A DNA stretch of 64,000 nt from Paenibacillus sp. E222 (GTDB lineage Bacteria; Bacillota; Bacilli; Paenibacillales; Paenibacillaceae): positions 3,596,001 to 3,660,000 of the forward strand of contig NZ_CP058552.1 in assembly GCF_013401555.1 (NCBI RefSeq), read 5' to 3'. The position numbers and the translations under genes are program-made. The notes under the pieces were generated by a model, which was not told the DNA's origin, ran no database searches, and saw only the letters and a program-made list of their open reading frames with translations. Of the stretch, positions 9,955-20,307 are shown piece after piece; within the stretch, counting starts at the first letter, position 1, and each line of letters begins with the position of its first letter.

Positions 9955-10215
9955 ATGGCAATCAAACTCATTAACATTGGATTCGGTAACATCGTATCGG
10001 CGAACCGGATTATATCCATCGTGAGTCCGGAATCGGCGCCGATCAAGAGGATTATACAAGAGGCAAGAGACCGTCATATGCTGATAGACGCAACGTACGG
10101 AAGACGTACTCGTGCCGTGATTATTACGGATAGCGATCATGTCATTCTGTCTGCGGTTCAGCCAGAAACGGTCGCCCATCGTCTTTCTTCGAAAGATGAT
10201 GACAACGACGAATAA
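9955..10215 (+). CDS. remA: RemA, DNA-binding regulator of matrix genes (DUF370)
   Basis: The 86-residue protein [19 protein letters not shown] is a near-canonical RemA. In Bacillus RemA forms ring-shaped oligomers that bind DNA and activate the eps and tapA matrix operons and osmoprotection genes. Residues [19 protein letters not shown] correspond to the DNA-binding loop. GGGGGAAG precedes the ATG by about 11 bases; the upstream in-frame ATG (9931) lacks a ribosome binding site. It lies 14 bases before gmk. A plausible but untested target in this window is the exopolysaccharide operon at 40.4 kb. Confidence 0.95.
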   Translation: MAIKLINIGFGNIVSANRIISIVSPESAPIKRIIQEARDRHMLIDATYGRRTRAVIITDSDHVILSAVQPETVAHRLSSKDDDNDE

Positions 10216-10228
10216 AATGGAGTGTAAT

Positions 10229-10801
10229 ATGTCTAAGGGATTACTGGTAGTGTTGTCCGGCCCATCTGGGGTCGGGAAGGGTACAGTATGCAGCGCTTTG
10301 CGCAAACGGGTGCCGGAATTGATTTATTCTGTCTCGGCAACGACTCGTCAGCCACGTCTGGGTGAGGAACATGGCGTCAATTATTTCTTCAGAAGCCATG
10401 AAGAATTCCTGAACATGATTGCTGAAGATCAATTGTTGGAACACGCAGAATATGTAGGGAACTATTACGGAACACCGCGTGATTTTGTGGAGAAAACGAT
10501 TAACGAAGGCCGGGACATCATTCTTGAGATTGAAGTTCAAGGCGCGTTGAAGGTGAAAGAAAAGTTCCCGGAAGGGATCTTTGTATTTCTGTTGCCTCCT
10601 TCATTGGACGAGCTTAAAGATCGCATTCAGGGCCGTGGTACGGAAAGTCAGGCGACGATTGATCACCGGATGTCCGTCGCGGTAGATGAGATCAGTCTGC
10701 TGGAGCAGTACGATTACGCTGTCGTTAATGATGAAATTGATTTGGCGTGTAAACGAATAGAAAGCATCATTATCGCCGAACATTGTAAGATCAATAAATA
10801 A
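10229..10801 (+). CDS. gmk: Guanylate kinase
   Basis: The 190-residue enzyme phosphorylates GMP to GDP with ATP. The P-loop is [10 protein letters not shown], the GMP-binding region is [17 protein letters not shown], and the lid region holds [13 protein letters not shown] seven bases upstream supports ATG 10229 over the in-frame ATG at 10217. It is followed by 155 bases before rpoZ with no gene, which may hold a promoter (TATACT near 10924) of low certainty. Confidence 0.96.
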   Translation: MSKGLLVVLSGPSGVGKGTVCSALRKRVPELIYSVSATTRQPRLGEEHGVNYFFRSHEEFLNMIAEDQLLEHAEYVGNYYGTPRDFVEKTINEGRDIILEIEVQGALKVKEKFPEGIFVFLLPPSLDELKDRIQGRGTESQATIDHRMSVAVDEISLLEQYDYAVVNDEIDLACKRIESIIIAEHCKINK

Positions 10802-10956
10802 TCCATTTGCCGCCGCAAAATGCGATAATCAGTGGAGAAGCTGTCATAGGATATATGTAGAGCAGCTCCAGTCTGGTTCACGCATACAGCGGTGCACCAT
10901 GATTCCGTCAGGCAGCGAATTGTGATTATACTAATGCAAAGAGGTGTTTTGTAAAT

Positions 10957-11172
10957 ATGCTGTATCCTTCTATTGATGAAATGATGAACAAAGTCGACAG
11001 CAAGTATTCCCTTGTTGTTGCCGCTTCCCGCCGGGCAAGACAGCTTCGTGAAGGTGAGAAAACGGATTTGAGAAATGCCAGATCTCATAAACAGGTTGGC
11101 GTTGCACTTGAAGAAATTTATGGTGATCTGCTCGTTGTCATCAAAGGACAGGACGAAGAGGAAGAAGAGTAA
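10957..11172 (+). CDS. rpoZ: RNA polymerase omega subunit
   Basis: The 71-residue protein MLYPSIDEMMNKVDSKYSLVV has the RpoZ core with RRARQL and SHKQVGVALEEIYG. It ends in the acidic tail DEEEEE. It aids assembly of RNA polymerase by clamping beta-prime. AGAGGTG lies upstream. A terminator follows. Confidence 0.96.
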   Translation: MLYPSIDEMMNKVDSKYSLVVAASRRARQLREGEKTDLRNARSHKQVGVALEEIYGDLLVVIKGQDEEEEE

Positions 11173-11223
11173 GCCGCCTGCGGCTGCTCTTCAACTGCAT
11201 ACGGCGCAAGCCGGATTTATTTG

Positions 11224-11248
11224 ACAACCGCGAGGTTGTTATTTTTTT
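11224..11248 (+). terminator. Terminator after rpoZ
   Basis: The stem ACAACC/GGTTGT with loop GCGA is followed by TATTTTTTT. Confidence 0.85.
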
Positions 11249-11290
11249 CTCTATTCATCATTATAAACGTCGTATATCGGGGGGATAACC

Positions 11291-12526
11291 ATGTTGAACG
11301 GTAAAAAAATCGTGCTTGGTGTGACTGGCGGCATAGCCGCATACAAAGCGGCTACATTATGCAGTAGACTGGTGCAAAAAGGAGCGGACGTTCATGTCAT
11401 TATGACGGATTCCGCGAAACAGTTTATTACCGAATTAACGCTGCAAACCTTGACCCGAAATGTGGTATATAGTGATACATTTGATGAGCGGGAGCCTTCG
11501 GTCGTCTCGCATATCCATCTGGCTGATATGGCCGATCTTGTTCTGGTTGCTCCGGCAACAGCCAATGTCATTGCCAAAATGGCACATGGGATGGCTGATG
11601 ATATGCTCTCTACAACCTTGCTTGCAACCACTGCTCCGGTGATGATTGCGCCAGCGATGAATGTACATATGTATGATCATCCGGCTGTACAACATAATAT
11701 GTGCCTGTTAACCGAGCGCGGAACGATGATGATTGAACCAGGTGAAGGTCAACTGGCCTGCGGCTATGTGGGCAAAGGTCGTTTGGAAGAGCCAGAGACG
11801 ATTGTCGATGTGGTGGAACGTTTTTTTGAACAGCAGGAGTCTGCCAAACGGGAACGTAATGAACAGTTTTCTTTGTTGAGTGGGAAGAAGGTTGTGGTCA
11901 CTGCAGGAGGTACCATAGAACGAATTGATCCGGTGAGATATATTACCAATGATTCCTCTGGAAAAATGGGTTTTGCCATTGCAGCGACAGCACGTGATCT
12001 GGGGGCAGATGTAACTTTAGTTATGGGGAATACCCAGGTTCAGCCGCCAGCCAATGTACATGTGATCCCGGTGCAGTCTGCGCAGGATATGTATGATGCG
12101 GTAGCAGGTGAGTGGGATGATGCAGATATCGTGGTTAAGGCCGCAGCTGTTGCGGATTATCGTCCCAAGGAAGTGTACACAGAGAAAATCAAGAAGAAAG
12201 GCGATACATTATCGCTTGAACTTATTAAAAATATAGATATTCTTGAAACGCTGGGTAAGCAGAAGAGCCATCAATTTTTGATTGGTTTTGCTGCGGAGAC
12301 CAATTCATTAGAAATGTATGCACGTGAGAAACTGGAACGGAAAAACTGTGATCTGATCGTAGCCAATGATGTCACCCAGGCGGGTGCCGGATTTGGAACA
12401 GATACCAACGCGGTGCACATCTATGACCGTGAAGGTTTGGTGGAAGAGCTTCAGGTGGTTGCCAAGGAAGAGGTAGCTCGCCGGTTGCTTTCGATTGCGG
12501 CGGAGCGCATTGCCGGGAGGAATTAA
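11291..12526 (+). CDS. coaBC: Bifunctional phosphopantothenoylcysteine decarboxylase / synthetase
   Basis: The 411-residue protein makes 4'-phosphopantetheine from phosphopantothenate, cysteine and CTP. The N-terminal flavoprotein CoaC half (1-190) has GVTGGIAAYKA, the catalytic PAMNVHMYDHPAV and a flexible lid CGYVGKGRL. The C-terminal CoaB half (about 195-411) has TAGGTIERIDPVR, KAAAVADYRP and IGFAAET. The start is preceded by GGGGGG (11279-11284). The stop lies one base before the priA ATG, so the two are co-transcribed. Confidence 0.95.
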   Translation: MLNGKKIVLGVTGGIAAYKAATLCSRLVQKGADVHVIMTDSAKQFITELTLQTLTRNVVYSDTFDEREPSVVSHIHLADMADLVLVAPATANVIAKMAHGMADDMLSTTLLATTAPVMIAPAMNVHMYDHPAVQHNMCLLTERGTMMIEPGEGQLACGYVGKGRLEEPETIVDVVERFFEQQESAKRERNEQFSLLSGKKVVVTAGGTIERIDPVRYITNDSSGKMGFAIAATARDLGADVTLVMGNTQVQPPANVHVIPVQSAQDMYDAVAGEWDDADIVVKAAAVADYRPKEVYTEKIKKKGDTLSLELIKNIDILETLGKQKSHQFLIGFAAETNSLEMYAREKLERKNCDLIVANDVTQAGAGFGTDTNAVHIYDREGLVEELQVVAKEEVARRLLSIAAERIAGRN

Positions 12527-12527
12527 T

Positions 12528-15077
12528 ATGGAGATCGCCAAGGTTATTGTCGATGTTCCGGTGAAGGAAACGGACCGGCCGTTTGATTATCTGGTGCCGG
12601 AATCCATGCGTGAATGGATTGAAATAGGCAGCAGGGTAGGTGTACCTTTTGGTCATCGGACGGTGCAGGGTTTCGTGATTGATCTGGTGCCTCGCACGGG
12701 TACGGAGACTTTCAAACTCAAACCGATTCAGGAATTGCTGGATATCGTTCCACCGTTATCAGAAGATTTGGTTGAATTAGCTGAATGGATGAGTGAACGT
12801 TATGCCAGCAACCGCATTTTGTCTTTGCAGGTGATGGTACCGACTGCGTTGAAAGGGAAAGCAGAACGGTACATCTCACTTGGAGATGCCCTGGATGGAC
12901 AAATGGCAGGTTCAACATCAGGTGAAGAAGTTCTTTTTGTGTGGGGAGAAGAATCGACTTCAGAAAAAGTGCAGCAAGATATTATTCGTTTTGTGAAGAG
13001 TCGTGGGCAGGTTCCCCTTCAGCAATTAAGTCGTAAATACCCCAATCATGCTGCGCTGATCAAGAAGTTGTTGCTCAGTGGTGTCCTGCTTGAAAGTCAG
13101 GCGATTAAGGACAAGCTGAATAAAAAAACGATGAAATCCATTAATCTAGCTGTGGATGCAGCGGCTGCGGAAGAGGCATTGACTTCATTCCCGGCAAAGG
13201 CGCAACGGCAGAAAGAAGTTTTGGCTTTCTTGCTGGAAATGAAAGAACTGTTGCCGATGGCGATGAAAGAATTGCTGTCCACACTTCAGGTATCAGCGGC
13301 TACAGTCAAAGGTCTGGAGGAGAAAGGGCTGGTTGTAACGGATGACGTCGAAGTCTTTCGTGATCCTTATCAGGGACGTAAGTTTCGTGCGACCGAGCCA
13401 CTGAATCTGACCGATGAGCAGCAGCTTGTCTATAACAATATTAATGGTCGATTGCAGGAAAGGCGCCATGGCGTCTTTTTGCTTCATGGTGTAACAGGCA
13501 GCGGCAAGACGGAAGTATACCTCCAGACCATTCAGCGCTGTATTGAACAGGATCGGCAGGCGATTGTGCTTGTACCCGAGATTGCATTGACACCGCAGAT
13601 GGTTGAGCGTTTTAAAGGACGTTTTGGTGATCAGGTTGCCGTGATGCACAGTCGTTTGTCTGGTGGAGAGCGTTATGATGAGTGGCGCAAAATTCGGGAA
13701 GGCCAGGTGAAAGTTGCCATTGGCGCCCGTTCAGCAGTCTTTGCTCCGTTCAGTCGTCTTGGTCTGATCATTATGGACGAGGAGCACGAGACTTCATATA
13801 AACAGGAAGAAACCCCGAAATATCATGCCCGTGATGTAGCGGTAAAAAGAGCACAGCAGCACCAGGCTGTCGTTGTCCTGGGTTCAGCGACACCTTCACT
13901 GGAAAGTTACTATGCTGCTCGTTCGCAGAGCAATGATGATTTTGCACCACTTTTGTTGGAGATGCCGACCCGCGCACTTGGTAATAAGCTGCCGGAGGTA
14001 CGGATTGTTGATATGCGTGAAGAGTTGAAGGACGGTAATCGCTCGATGTTCAGCCGCGCCTTGCACAAAGGGCTGGAAGAGCGGTTGGAGCGTGGGGAAC
14101 AGACCGTGCTTTTGCTGAATCGACGCGGCTATTCCACCTTTGTGATGTGTCGCAGTTGTGGTTACGTCGCAGGCTGTCCCGAGTGTGATATTTCATTAAC
14201 CTATCATCAGCGTTCCAACAATCTTCGTTGTCACTATTGTGGATATGCGGAAGCAGCACCAGAAGTGTGCCCGGATTGTGGCAGCGAGCATATTCGATAT
14301 TTCGGTACAGGTACGCAGCGGGTAGAGGAAGAATTGGCGAAGTTGTTCCCGGGTATTCGCGTCATTCGGATGGACGTGGATACAACGAGCGAAAAAGGTT
14401 CGCATGAGAAGTTATTGAAGCAGTTTCGCGAGAAAAAGGCAGACGTATTGCTCGGTACCCAGATGGTGGCTAAAGGGCTTGATTTTCCTGATGTCACTCT
14501 GGTTGGTGTCATTACCGCAGACTCCGCACTCAATTTGCCTGATTTCAGGGCTGCCGAAAAAACATTTCAACTGCTCACCCAGGTGGCGGGTCGTGCAGGT
14601 CGACATCAACTGCCGGGCGAGGTATTCGTTCAGTCCTATACACCAGAGCACTATTCGATTGGGCATGCGAGCCAGCATGACTATGTTTCGTTTGTCCGTG
14701 AGGAATTATTGCATCGGCGCAATTTGCAGTATCCGCCTTACTGTCGCCTGATTTTGGTGACCTTCTCACATGAGCAGCTTCCGGTACTGATCCGACTGGC
14801 TGAGAACTACACACGAATACTGAAAGAAAAGGCAAATGCTGCTGGCTGGTTAGGCAGTTTGGATCGTTTCAGCAATGATGCCTTTGACGTGCTTGGCCCG
14901 GTAGCATCACCGATTCCCCGGATCAAGAATAGATACAGATTCCAATGTATGATAAAATGGCGGGGGGATGTCGACGCCATTGGCCTGGCGCTCGCGACGG
15001 CCCGGCGCATGGACGACGACGTTCAGGCGCAGAAGCTGCAAATTAGTCTGGATGTAGACCCGCAAATGTTAATGTGA
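12528..15077 (+). CDS. priA: Primosomal protein N', PriA helicase
   Basis: The 849-residue replication-restart helicase loads DnaB at repaired forks. Visible are the N-terminal 3'-DNA-binding region, Walker A GVTGSGKTEVY (about residue 321), DEEH box IIMDEEHETSYKQ (about 416), and two zinc sites made by CRSCGYVAGCPEC and CHYCGYAEAAPEVCPDC (about 541-586). Helicase motifs V-VI are GTQMVAKGLDFPDVTLV and QVAGRAGR. GGGAGG overlaps the coaBC coding end and fixes ATG 12528. After the stop, 180 bases without an evident gene separate it from def. Confidence 0.96.
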   Translation: MEIAKVIVDVPVKETDRPFDYLVPESMREWIEIGSRVGVPFGHRTVQGFVIDLVPRTGTETFKLKPIQELLDIVPPLSEDLVELAEWMSERYASNRILSLQVMVPTALKGKAERYISLGDALDGQMAGSTSGEEVLFVWGEESTSEKVQQDIIRFVKSRGQVPLQQLSRKYPNHAALIKKLLLSGVLLESQAIKDKLNKKTMKSINLAVDAAAAEEALTSFPAKAQRQKEVLAFLLEMKELLPMAMKELLSTLQVSAATVKGLEEKGLVVTDDVEVFRDPYQGRKFRATEPLNLTDEQQLVYNNINGRLQERRHGVFLLHGVTGSGKTEVYLQTIQRCIEQDRQAIVLVPEIALTPQMVERFKGRFGDQVAVMHSRLSGGERYDEWRKIREGQVKVAIGARSAVFAPFSRLGLIIMDEEHETSYKQEETPKYHARDVAVKRAQQHQAVVVLGSATPSLESYYAARSQSNDDFAPLLLEMPTRALGNKLPEVRIVDMREELKDGNRSMFSRALHKGLEERLERGEQTVLLLNRRGYSTFVMCRSCGYVAGCPECDISLTYHQRSNNLRCHYCGYAEAAPEVCPDCGSEHIRYFGTGTQRVEEELAKLFPGIRVIRMDVDTTSEKGSHEKLLKQFREKKADVLLGTQMVAKGLDFPDVTLVGVITADSALNLPDFRAAEKTFQLLTQVAGRAGRHQLPGEVFVQSYTPEHYSIGHASQHDYVSFVREELLHRRNLQYPPYCRLILVTFSHEQLPVLIRLAENYTRILKEKANAAGWLGSLDRFSNDAFDVLGPVASPIPRIKNRYRFQCMIKWRGDVDAIGLALATARRMDDDVQAQKLQISLDVDPQMLM

Positions 15078-15257
15078 GCATTTGTAGTAAAATGCGGATG
15101 TAAACAGGCGGTATAAACATAGATTAAAACAACATGAATGATGGCTCGAACTTAAAATCAGTTTTTGATACCTGCTACATAGCAGAAAATCAGTACTATT
15201 TTTGAAATGAGCCTGATGTCCTGAAATTATGATGAGGATTAGGAAGGTGCTTACAAC

Positions 15258-15746
15258 ATGTCGATTCGTATTATCGTGAAAGAACCGGATGAGGTACTAC
15301 ACAAAAGAGCTAAAGAAGTAACGAAAGTTACACCCAATGTACAGAAACTGCTGGATGATATGGCAGATACGATGTATGACGCAGAAGGCGTAGGTCTGGC
15401 TGCACCACAGGTTGGTATTTTGAAACGGCTTATTGTGATCGATTGCGGAGATGAGCAGGGCCTGATCAAGATGATCAATCCGGAGATTATTGCGAGTGAG
15501 GGAGAGCAATTTGGACCCGAAGGATGCTTGAGTATTCCTGGTATTAACGGTGATGTGCGTCGTTTTGAGACAGTTACTGTCAAAGGGTTGGACCGCGAAG
15601 GCAAGGAACTGATTATTACGGGCAGCGGACTGTTGTCTCGCGCATTCCAACATGAGATTGACCATTTGGATGGCGTGCTATTTACGGATATTGCTGAAAA
15701 GGTGTACGAAATTGCAGCCGATCAAACCGGGCCGCGTCGTAACTAA
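15258..15746 (+). CDS. def: Peptide deformylase
   Basis: The 162-residue metalloenzyme removes N-terminal formyl groups from new proteins. All three signature motifs are present: GVGLAAPQVG, EGCLSIPG (metal Cys) and QHEIDHLDG (two metal His and the catalytic Glu). The ATG follows AGGAAGGTG. Twelve bases separate its stop from the fmt start. The pair act at opposite ends of formyl-methionine use. Confidence 0.96.
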   Translation: MSIRIIVKEPDEVLHKRAKEVTKVTPNVQKLLDDMADTMYDAEGVGLAAPQVGILKRLIVIDCGDEQGLIKMINPEIIASEGEQFGPEGCLSIPGINGDVRRFETVTVKGLDREGKELIITGSGLLSRAFQHEIDHLDGVLFTDIAEKVYEIAADQTGPRRN

Positions 15747-15758
15747 GGAGTGATCGAT

Positions 15759-16712
15759 TTGAATATTGTTTTTATGGGAACGCCTGAATTTGCAGTTCCG
15801 TCTCTCGATATGCTTATTGCCGAGGGATATAACGTGGTTGGGGTAGTCACACAGCCGGATAAACCACAGGGCCGCAAAAAGGTACTAACACCAACACCGG
15901 TCAAGGCTGCGGCAGAACGCCACGACCTGCCTGTATTTCAACCAGTGAAACTGCGTGCGCCGGAAGCTGTAGCCCAGTTGGCTGAATGGAAACCGGATCT
16001 GATTGTGACTGCGGCTTTTGGGCAGATTCTGCCCAAAGCTGTGCTGGATATGCCCGTTCGCGGTTGTGTGAACGTGCATGGCTCTCTTTTGCCAAAATAT
16101 CGCGGTGGTGCCCCGATTCAACGTTCCATTATTAATGGAGAGCCGGTGACGGGTGTTACACTGATGTTTATGGCGGAAGGCTTGGATACGGGAGATATGA
16201 TCTCACGTGTAGAAGTAGCGATTACGGATGAAGATACATCAGGGTCCATGTTTGTAAAGCTCAGCGAAGCGGGCTCCAAACTGCTTCAGGAAGAAATGCC
16301 GCGGCTGATTGCAGGTGAAACAACGGCTGTCCCACAGGATGAAGCCGAGGCTTCCTATGCACGTAATCTGACTCGGGATGACGAGAAGATGGACTGGAAT
16401 CGGACGTCGCGTGAATTGTTCAATCAGATTCGCGGTCTTGTGCCGTTCTCGGGTGCATTCACGATGTGGGATGAGCAGGTCTTCAAGGTATGGGCAGCAA
16501 CGAATCCGAAGCAGATGGATGTACTCTCGTCTTCCGATGCTGGACAAGCTGAGCCGGGAACGGTGTTACAATTGGGCAAAAACGGCATTGAAGTTCGCAC
16601 AGGTGACGGTTCTCTCTGGCTTACTGAGGTTCAGCCCGCAGGCAAAAAAGTAATGCAAGCTGCTGACTTTGCCCGTGGTGGTACCCTGAAACCAGGAACG
16701 GTGCTGCAATGA
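15759..16712 (+). CDS. fmt: Methionyl-tRNA formyltransferase
   Basis: The 317-residue enzyme formylates initiator Met-tRNA using 10-formyl-THF. The Rossmann N-terminal half has VFMGTPEFAVPSL, the catalytic HGSLLPKYRGGAPI and GVTLMFMAEGLDTGDM. The C-terminal OB-like tRNA domain begins near residue 205. The start is probably TTG 15759: AAGGAG ends eight bases before it and the translation then begins MNIVFMGTPEF. A GTG at 15750 overlaps the ribosome binding site and is unlikely. The stop overlaps the rsmB start by four bases (ATGA). Confidence 0.94.
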   Translation: MNIVFMGTPEFAVPSLDMLIAEGYNVVGVVTQPDKPQGRKKVLTPTPVKAAAERHDLPVFQPVKLRAPEAVAQLAEWKPDLIVTAAFGQILPKAVLDMPVRGCVNVHGSLLPKYRGGAPIQRSIINGEPVTGVTLMFMAEGLDTGDMISRVEVAITDEDTSGSMFVKLSEAGSKLLQEEMPRLIAGETTAVPQDEAEASYARNLTRDDEKMDWNRTSRELFNQIRGLVPFSGAFTMWDEQVFKVWAATNPKQMDVLSSSDAGQAEPGTVLQLGKNGIEVRTGDGSLWLTEVQPAGKKVMQAADFARGGTLKPGTVLQ

Positions 16713-18229
16713 GCGGAAATACACCGGGCCGTCCGTCAGGAAATGGTCATAAAGTCGCAGGAAACGCCTCTCGGGGCGGAGGAAACCAGCGTCGTCCGAA
16801 CACAGGAAAATCGGGTCGTGCAGGACATTCATCTGCATCCCCAGCTTCTGCCAATGGTGCATCACGCTCGGAGCGGCCTAAAACATCTGCTCGTGCACTC
16901 GCTGTAAAGGTACTCAGCGCTGTTGAGCAAGAAGGAGCGTACAGCAACCTTGAGCTGAATCGGCGTCTGAAAGAAGCCGAGCTAAGTCCGGCAGATGCTG
17001 GGCTGGCTACAGAGTTGGTCTATGGTACGATCGCAAGACGGAATACCCTTGATTATTTTCTGGAACGATATGTAGCCAAAGGTGTATCCAAGCTGCAACC
17101 TTGGGTTCGCAGCCTGCTGCGCATCAGCGTGTACCAGATGTTATATCTGGACCGTATTCCGGAACACGCGGTGGTGAGTGAAGCTGTCAATTTGGCTAAG
17201 AAATTGGGTCATCAGGGCATCTCCGGTATGGTGAATGGAGTATTGCGGAACATGATTCGCAATCGTGATGAACTGCGTATTCCCGAACATCTGCCTGCAG
17301 CTGAACGTATCTCACTGGAGCATTCTCATCCGCTGTGGATGGTCGAACGCTGGATCAGCCAATATGGCGAAGAGACAGCGGAAGCGATCTGTCGTGCGAA
17401 TAACGAGCCGCCTGCGGTTAGTGTTCGTGTGAACACGACAATGACTACACGTGAGAAACTGATGCAAGAGATGGAGAGTACGGGAGCGATCGTGGAACCT
17501 TCTCGACTTAGTCCGGACGGTATTCTCGTTCGCAGTGGTGGTAACATGGCACATACGTCCTGGTATCGGGATGGCTTGCTGTCCGTTCAGGATGAAAGTT
17601 CCATGCTTGTAGCTGAGGCCGTTGGGCCTGAAGATGGTCAGACTGTACTGGACTGCTGTGCAGCTCCCGGCGGAAAGACAGCCCATATGGCGGAGAAAAT
17701 GCAGGACCGTGGACGGATTGTGGCCAATGATGTACATGCTCACAAACGTCAGTTGATCATGGATCAGGCAGATCGTCTGGGACTTAGCTGCATTGATGCT
17801 GTGACAGGTGATGCCCTTGATCTGGATAAGCGTTATCCAGAGGAATCCTTTGACCGCATTCTGCTGGATGCGCCATGTTCAGGTCTAGGTGTTATTCGCC
17901 GCAAGCCAGATGTCAAATGGACCAAAACTGCGGAAGACATCCAGGATATCTCCAATCTGCAACGTGAACTGCTGGATCGGGTTGCACCGCTATTAAAGCC
18001 GGGTGGTGTTCTGGTGTATAGTACGTGTACAATCGAGCCAGCGGAGAATGAGCATAGGATCGCTGACTTTTTGGCTCGGCATCCCGAATACAAGGCGGCT
18101 AAAGACTCTGCCTGGTCTGGTATGGAAACAGCTGATTTGAAGGTTGTTAACGGTGGTGTGCAGATTCTGCCACAGTACGCTCACAGTGACGGGTTTTTCA
18201 TTGCCAGGTTGACAAGGATAGTGGATTAA
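16709..18229 (+). CDS. rsmB: 16S rRNA (cytosine-967-C5)-methyltransferase
   Basis: The 506-residue enzyme has a NusB-like RNA-binding domain (about residues 64-200) and a SAM-dependent methyltransferase domain. SAM binding is seen in LDCCAAPGGKTAHMAE. The catalytic cysteine is in LDAPCSGLGVIRRKPD and the second cysteine in STCTIEPAEN. It carries an extra N-terminal tail of about 60 residues rich in Gly, Ser, Asn and Arg, likely disordered and possibly RNA-contacting. The tail is part of the gene if the ATG overlapping the fmt stop is used, which the ATGA overlap supports. A start nearer ALAVKVLSAV cannot be excluded. Confidence 0.93.
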   Translation: MSGNTPGRPSGNGHKVAGNASRGGGNQRRPNTGKSGRAGHSSASPASANGASRSERPKTSARALAVKVLSAVEQEGAYSNLELNRRLKEAELSPADAGLATELVYGTIARRNTLDYFLERYVAKGVSKLQPWVRSLLRISVYQMLYLDRIPEHAVVSEAVNLAKKLGHQGISGMVNGVLRNMIRNRDELRIPEHLPAAERISLEHSHPLWMVERWISQYGEETAEAICRANNEPPAVSVRVNTTMTTREKLMQEMESTGAIVEPSRLSPDGILVRSGGNMAHTSWYRDGLLSVQDESSMLVAEAVGPEDGQTVLDCCAAPGGKTAHMAEKMQDRGRIVANDVHAHKRQLIMDQADRLGLSCIDAVTGDALDLDKRYPEESFDRILLDAPCSGLGVIRRKPDVKWTKTAEDIQDISNLQRELLDRVAPLLKPGGVLVYSTCTIEPAENEHRIADFLARHPEYKAAKDSAWSGMETADLKVVNGGVQILPQYAHSDGFFIARLTRIVD

Positions 18230-18255
18230 CAGTTTAATAGAGCACTGAAGGATAG

Positions 18256-18285
18256 CCGCCGAGGGGAACTTCGGCGGATTTCTTT
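18256..18285 (+). terminator. Terminator after rsmB
   Basis: The stem CCGCCGA/TCGGCGG is followed by ATTTCTTT. It separates the def-fmt-rsmB group from the rlmN group. Confidence 0.75.
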
Positions 18286-18349
18286 GTGATTAGCCTCAAG
18301 GTTTAACATCAGTAAAATGTCATGATAGGGTGCGATGCAGGCATTGAGG

Positions 18350-18358
18350 TGTTATAAT
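18350..18358 (+). promoter_or_regulatory. Extended -10 promoter of the rlmN-prpC-prkC group
   Basis: TG, one base, then TATAAT gives a perfect extended -10. No good -35 is seen at the matching distance, as is usual for such promoters. The start would lie about 118 bases before rlmN. Confidence 0.55.
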
Positions 18359-18482
18359 GCATGAAGTAAAGGCATCAAGGGTATACATGGATGTAACGTG
18401 GTCTTTGTGATAGAATAGGACGAATGGAAAGAAAAGAAGGAAGACGATCAAAAGAAAAGAAGGAATAGGTGTTGACAACAAA

Positions 18483-19523
18483 ATGAAACCTTTTATATAT
18501 GATTATTCCCTGGAGGAGCTGCAACAGTGGGCTGTTGAGAACGGGGAGCCGGCTTTTCGCGGTGGTCAGATCTTCGACTGGATTTATGTGAAACGTGTGA
18601 ATGATTTCAGTGAAATGACGAACCTGTCGAAAGCGCTGCGTGAAAAGCTGACTGAACAATTTGAATTCGTTACACTAACTGAAATTACGAAATTTGAATC
18701 CAAGGATGGAACGGTTAAATTCCTGTTCGGTCTGCATGATGATCATGCGATCGAAACAGTTATTATGAAGCACAACTATGGTAACAGCATCTGTGTAACA
18801 ACACAGGTTGGCTGCCGGATTGGCTGCACGTTCTGTGCATCCACACTGGGTGGACTCAAACGTAACCTTACAGCTGGCGAAATTGTCGCTCAGGTTGTGC
18901 AGGCCCAGAAAATTCTGGATGAACGCGGTGAGCGGGTCAGCAGCATCGTAATCATGGGTTCAGGTGAGCCTTTTGAGAACTATGAAGCAACAATGACGTT
19001 CCTGCGTATCATGATTCACGAAAAAGGGCTGAATATCGGTCAGCGCCATATTACGGTGTCCACAAGTGGAATCGTACCGAACATTTACAAGTTTGCAGAT
19101 GAAGATACACAGATTAACCTGGCGATCTCCATCCATGCGCCAAATGATGCATTGCGTTCCAAATTGATGCCGGTAAACCGCCGTTTTCCTTTTGACGATG
19201 TAATGGAGTCATTGCGTTATTACTTGGCGAAAACGGGCCGCAGAATTACGTTTGAGTACGCACTTATCGGTGGTGTGAATGATCAGCCGGAACATGCGGC
19301 AGAACTGGCAAGTGTGCTTAAGAACATGCTATGCCACGTGAACCTGATTCCGGTCAACCATGTACCTGAGCGTAAGTACGTAAGAACATCCAGAAGCGAC
19401 ATTTTCAATTTTCAGAAGATCCTCTCGGAGCAGGGTGTTAATGTAACCATTCGTCGTGAACAGGGACATGATATTGCTGCCGCTTGCGGTCAGCTTCGTG
19501 CAAAGCATATGGAGTTGAGGTGA
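18483..19523 (+). CDS. rlmN: Dual-specificity RNA methyltransferase RlmN
   Basis: The 346-residue radical-SAM enzyme methylates C2 of A2503 in 23S rRNA and A37 of some tRNAs. The cluster ligands are in [12 protein letters not shown] (CX3CX2C). The SAM region is [13 protein letters not shown], and the methyl-carrying cysteine near the C-terminus is in AAACGQLRA. It is a typical family length with start ATG 18483. It is followed after seven bases by prpC. Confidence 0.95.
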   Translation: MKPFIYDYSLEELQQWAVENGEPAFRGGQIFDWIYVKRVNDFSEMTNLSKALREKLTEQFEFVTLTEITKFESKDGTVKFLFGLHDDHAIETVIMKHNYGNSICVTTQVGCRIGCTFCASTLGGLKRNLTAGEIVAQVVQAQKILDERGERVSSIVIMGSGEPFENYEATMTFLRIMIHEKGLNIGQRHITVSTSGIVPNIYKFADEDTQINLAISIHAPNDALRSKLMPVNRRFPFDDVMESLRYYLAKTGRRITFEYALIGGVNDQPEHAAELASVLKNMLCHVNLIPVNHVPERKYVRTSRSDIFNFQKILSEQGVNVTIRREQGHDIAAACGQLRAKHMELR

Positions 19524-19530
19524 GAACGTT

Positions 19531-20307
19531 TTGATCAAAACAGTTCATGTGAGCCATATCGGACGGGTGCGTTCGGTGAATGAAGATTCAGCCTGGATTC
19601 GAAATCTTGATACAGGTTATATTCTGGGTATTGTTGCCGATGGTATGGGCGGACATCTTGCAGGAGATACAGCGAGCCGCCTGGCGGTAGAGACGTTGGT
19701 GCAGGATCTGGGAACGCTTGAGCCGGGTCTTTCACATGCGTCTTTGTCAGCCGCACTCAGCGATGCTATTTTGCATGCCAACGAAGTGATCTTCCGCACT
19801 GCATCCTCGGATGATAATTACCACAACATGGGAACCACCGTGGTTGCGGCCTTATTGAATGATACGGAAGGCGTTATTGGTCACATCGGTGACAGCAGAG
19901 CATACAAGATTGCAAACAAACATGTGATCCAGTTGACCGAGGACCATACGCTGGTCAATGAATTGTTCAAAAATGGTCAGATCAGCAAAGAAGATGTCTC
20001 TCATCATCCGCGACGCAATGTGCTGACACGTGCACTTGGGACAGACGCTGAAGTGAAGGTGGATCTGGATACCGTCAAGCTGGAAGAAGGCGAAGTTCTT
20101 CTCCTGTGCAGTGACGGGCTTAGTAATCTGGTCAGCAATGAGCAGATCATTCAGGTCGCAGGTAATCTGGAACTGGCATTGGAAGATCGGGCGGATCGCT
20201 TGCTTCAGCTGGCTTTGCTTGCTGGAGGAGATGACAATATCACGGTGGCATTATTCGAACTGCAAAAGGAAGGTTCCGTGACATCGGAAACGGGGTGTGA
20301 GTCATGA
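19531..20307 (+). CDS. prpC: PP2C-type protein serine/threonine phosphatase
   Basis: The 258-residue Mn2+-dependent phosphatase reverses PrkC phosphorylation. Metal-binding motifs are seen as HIGRVRSVNEDS, VADGMGGH, GHIGDSRAYK, LCSDGLSN and GGDDNITV. The TTG start (19531) has GAGGTGAG upstream overlapping the rlmN end. Its last codons overlap the prkC ATG by four bases, which fixes kinase and phosphatase expression together. Confidence 0.95.
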   Translation: MIKTVHVSHIGRVRSVNEDSAWIRNLDTGYILGIVADGMGGHLAGDTASRLAVETLVQDLGTLEPGLSHASLSAALSDAILHANEVIFRTASSDDNYHNMGTTVVAALLNDTEGVIGHIGDSRAYKIANKHVIQLTEDHTLVNELFKNGQISKEDVSHHPRRNVLTRALGTDAEVKVDLDTVKLEEGEVLLLCSDGLSNLVSNEQIIQVAGNLELALEDRADRLLQLALLAGGDDNITVALFELQKEGSVTSETGCES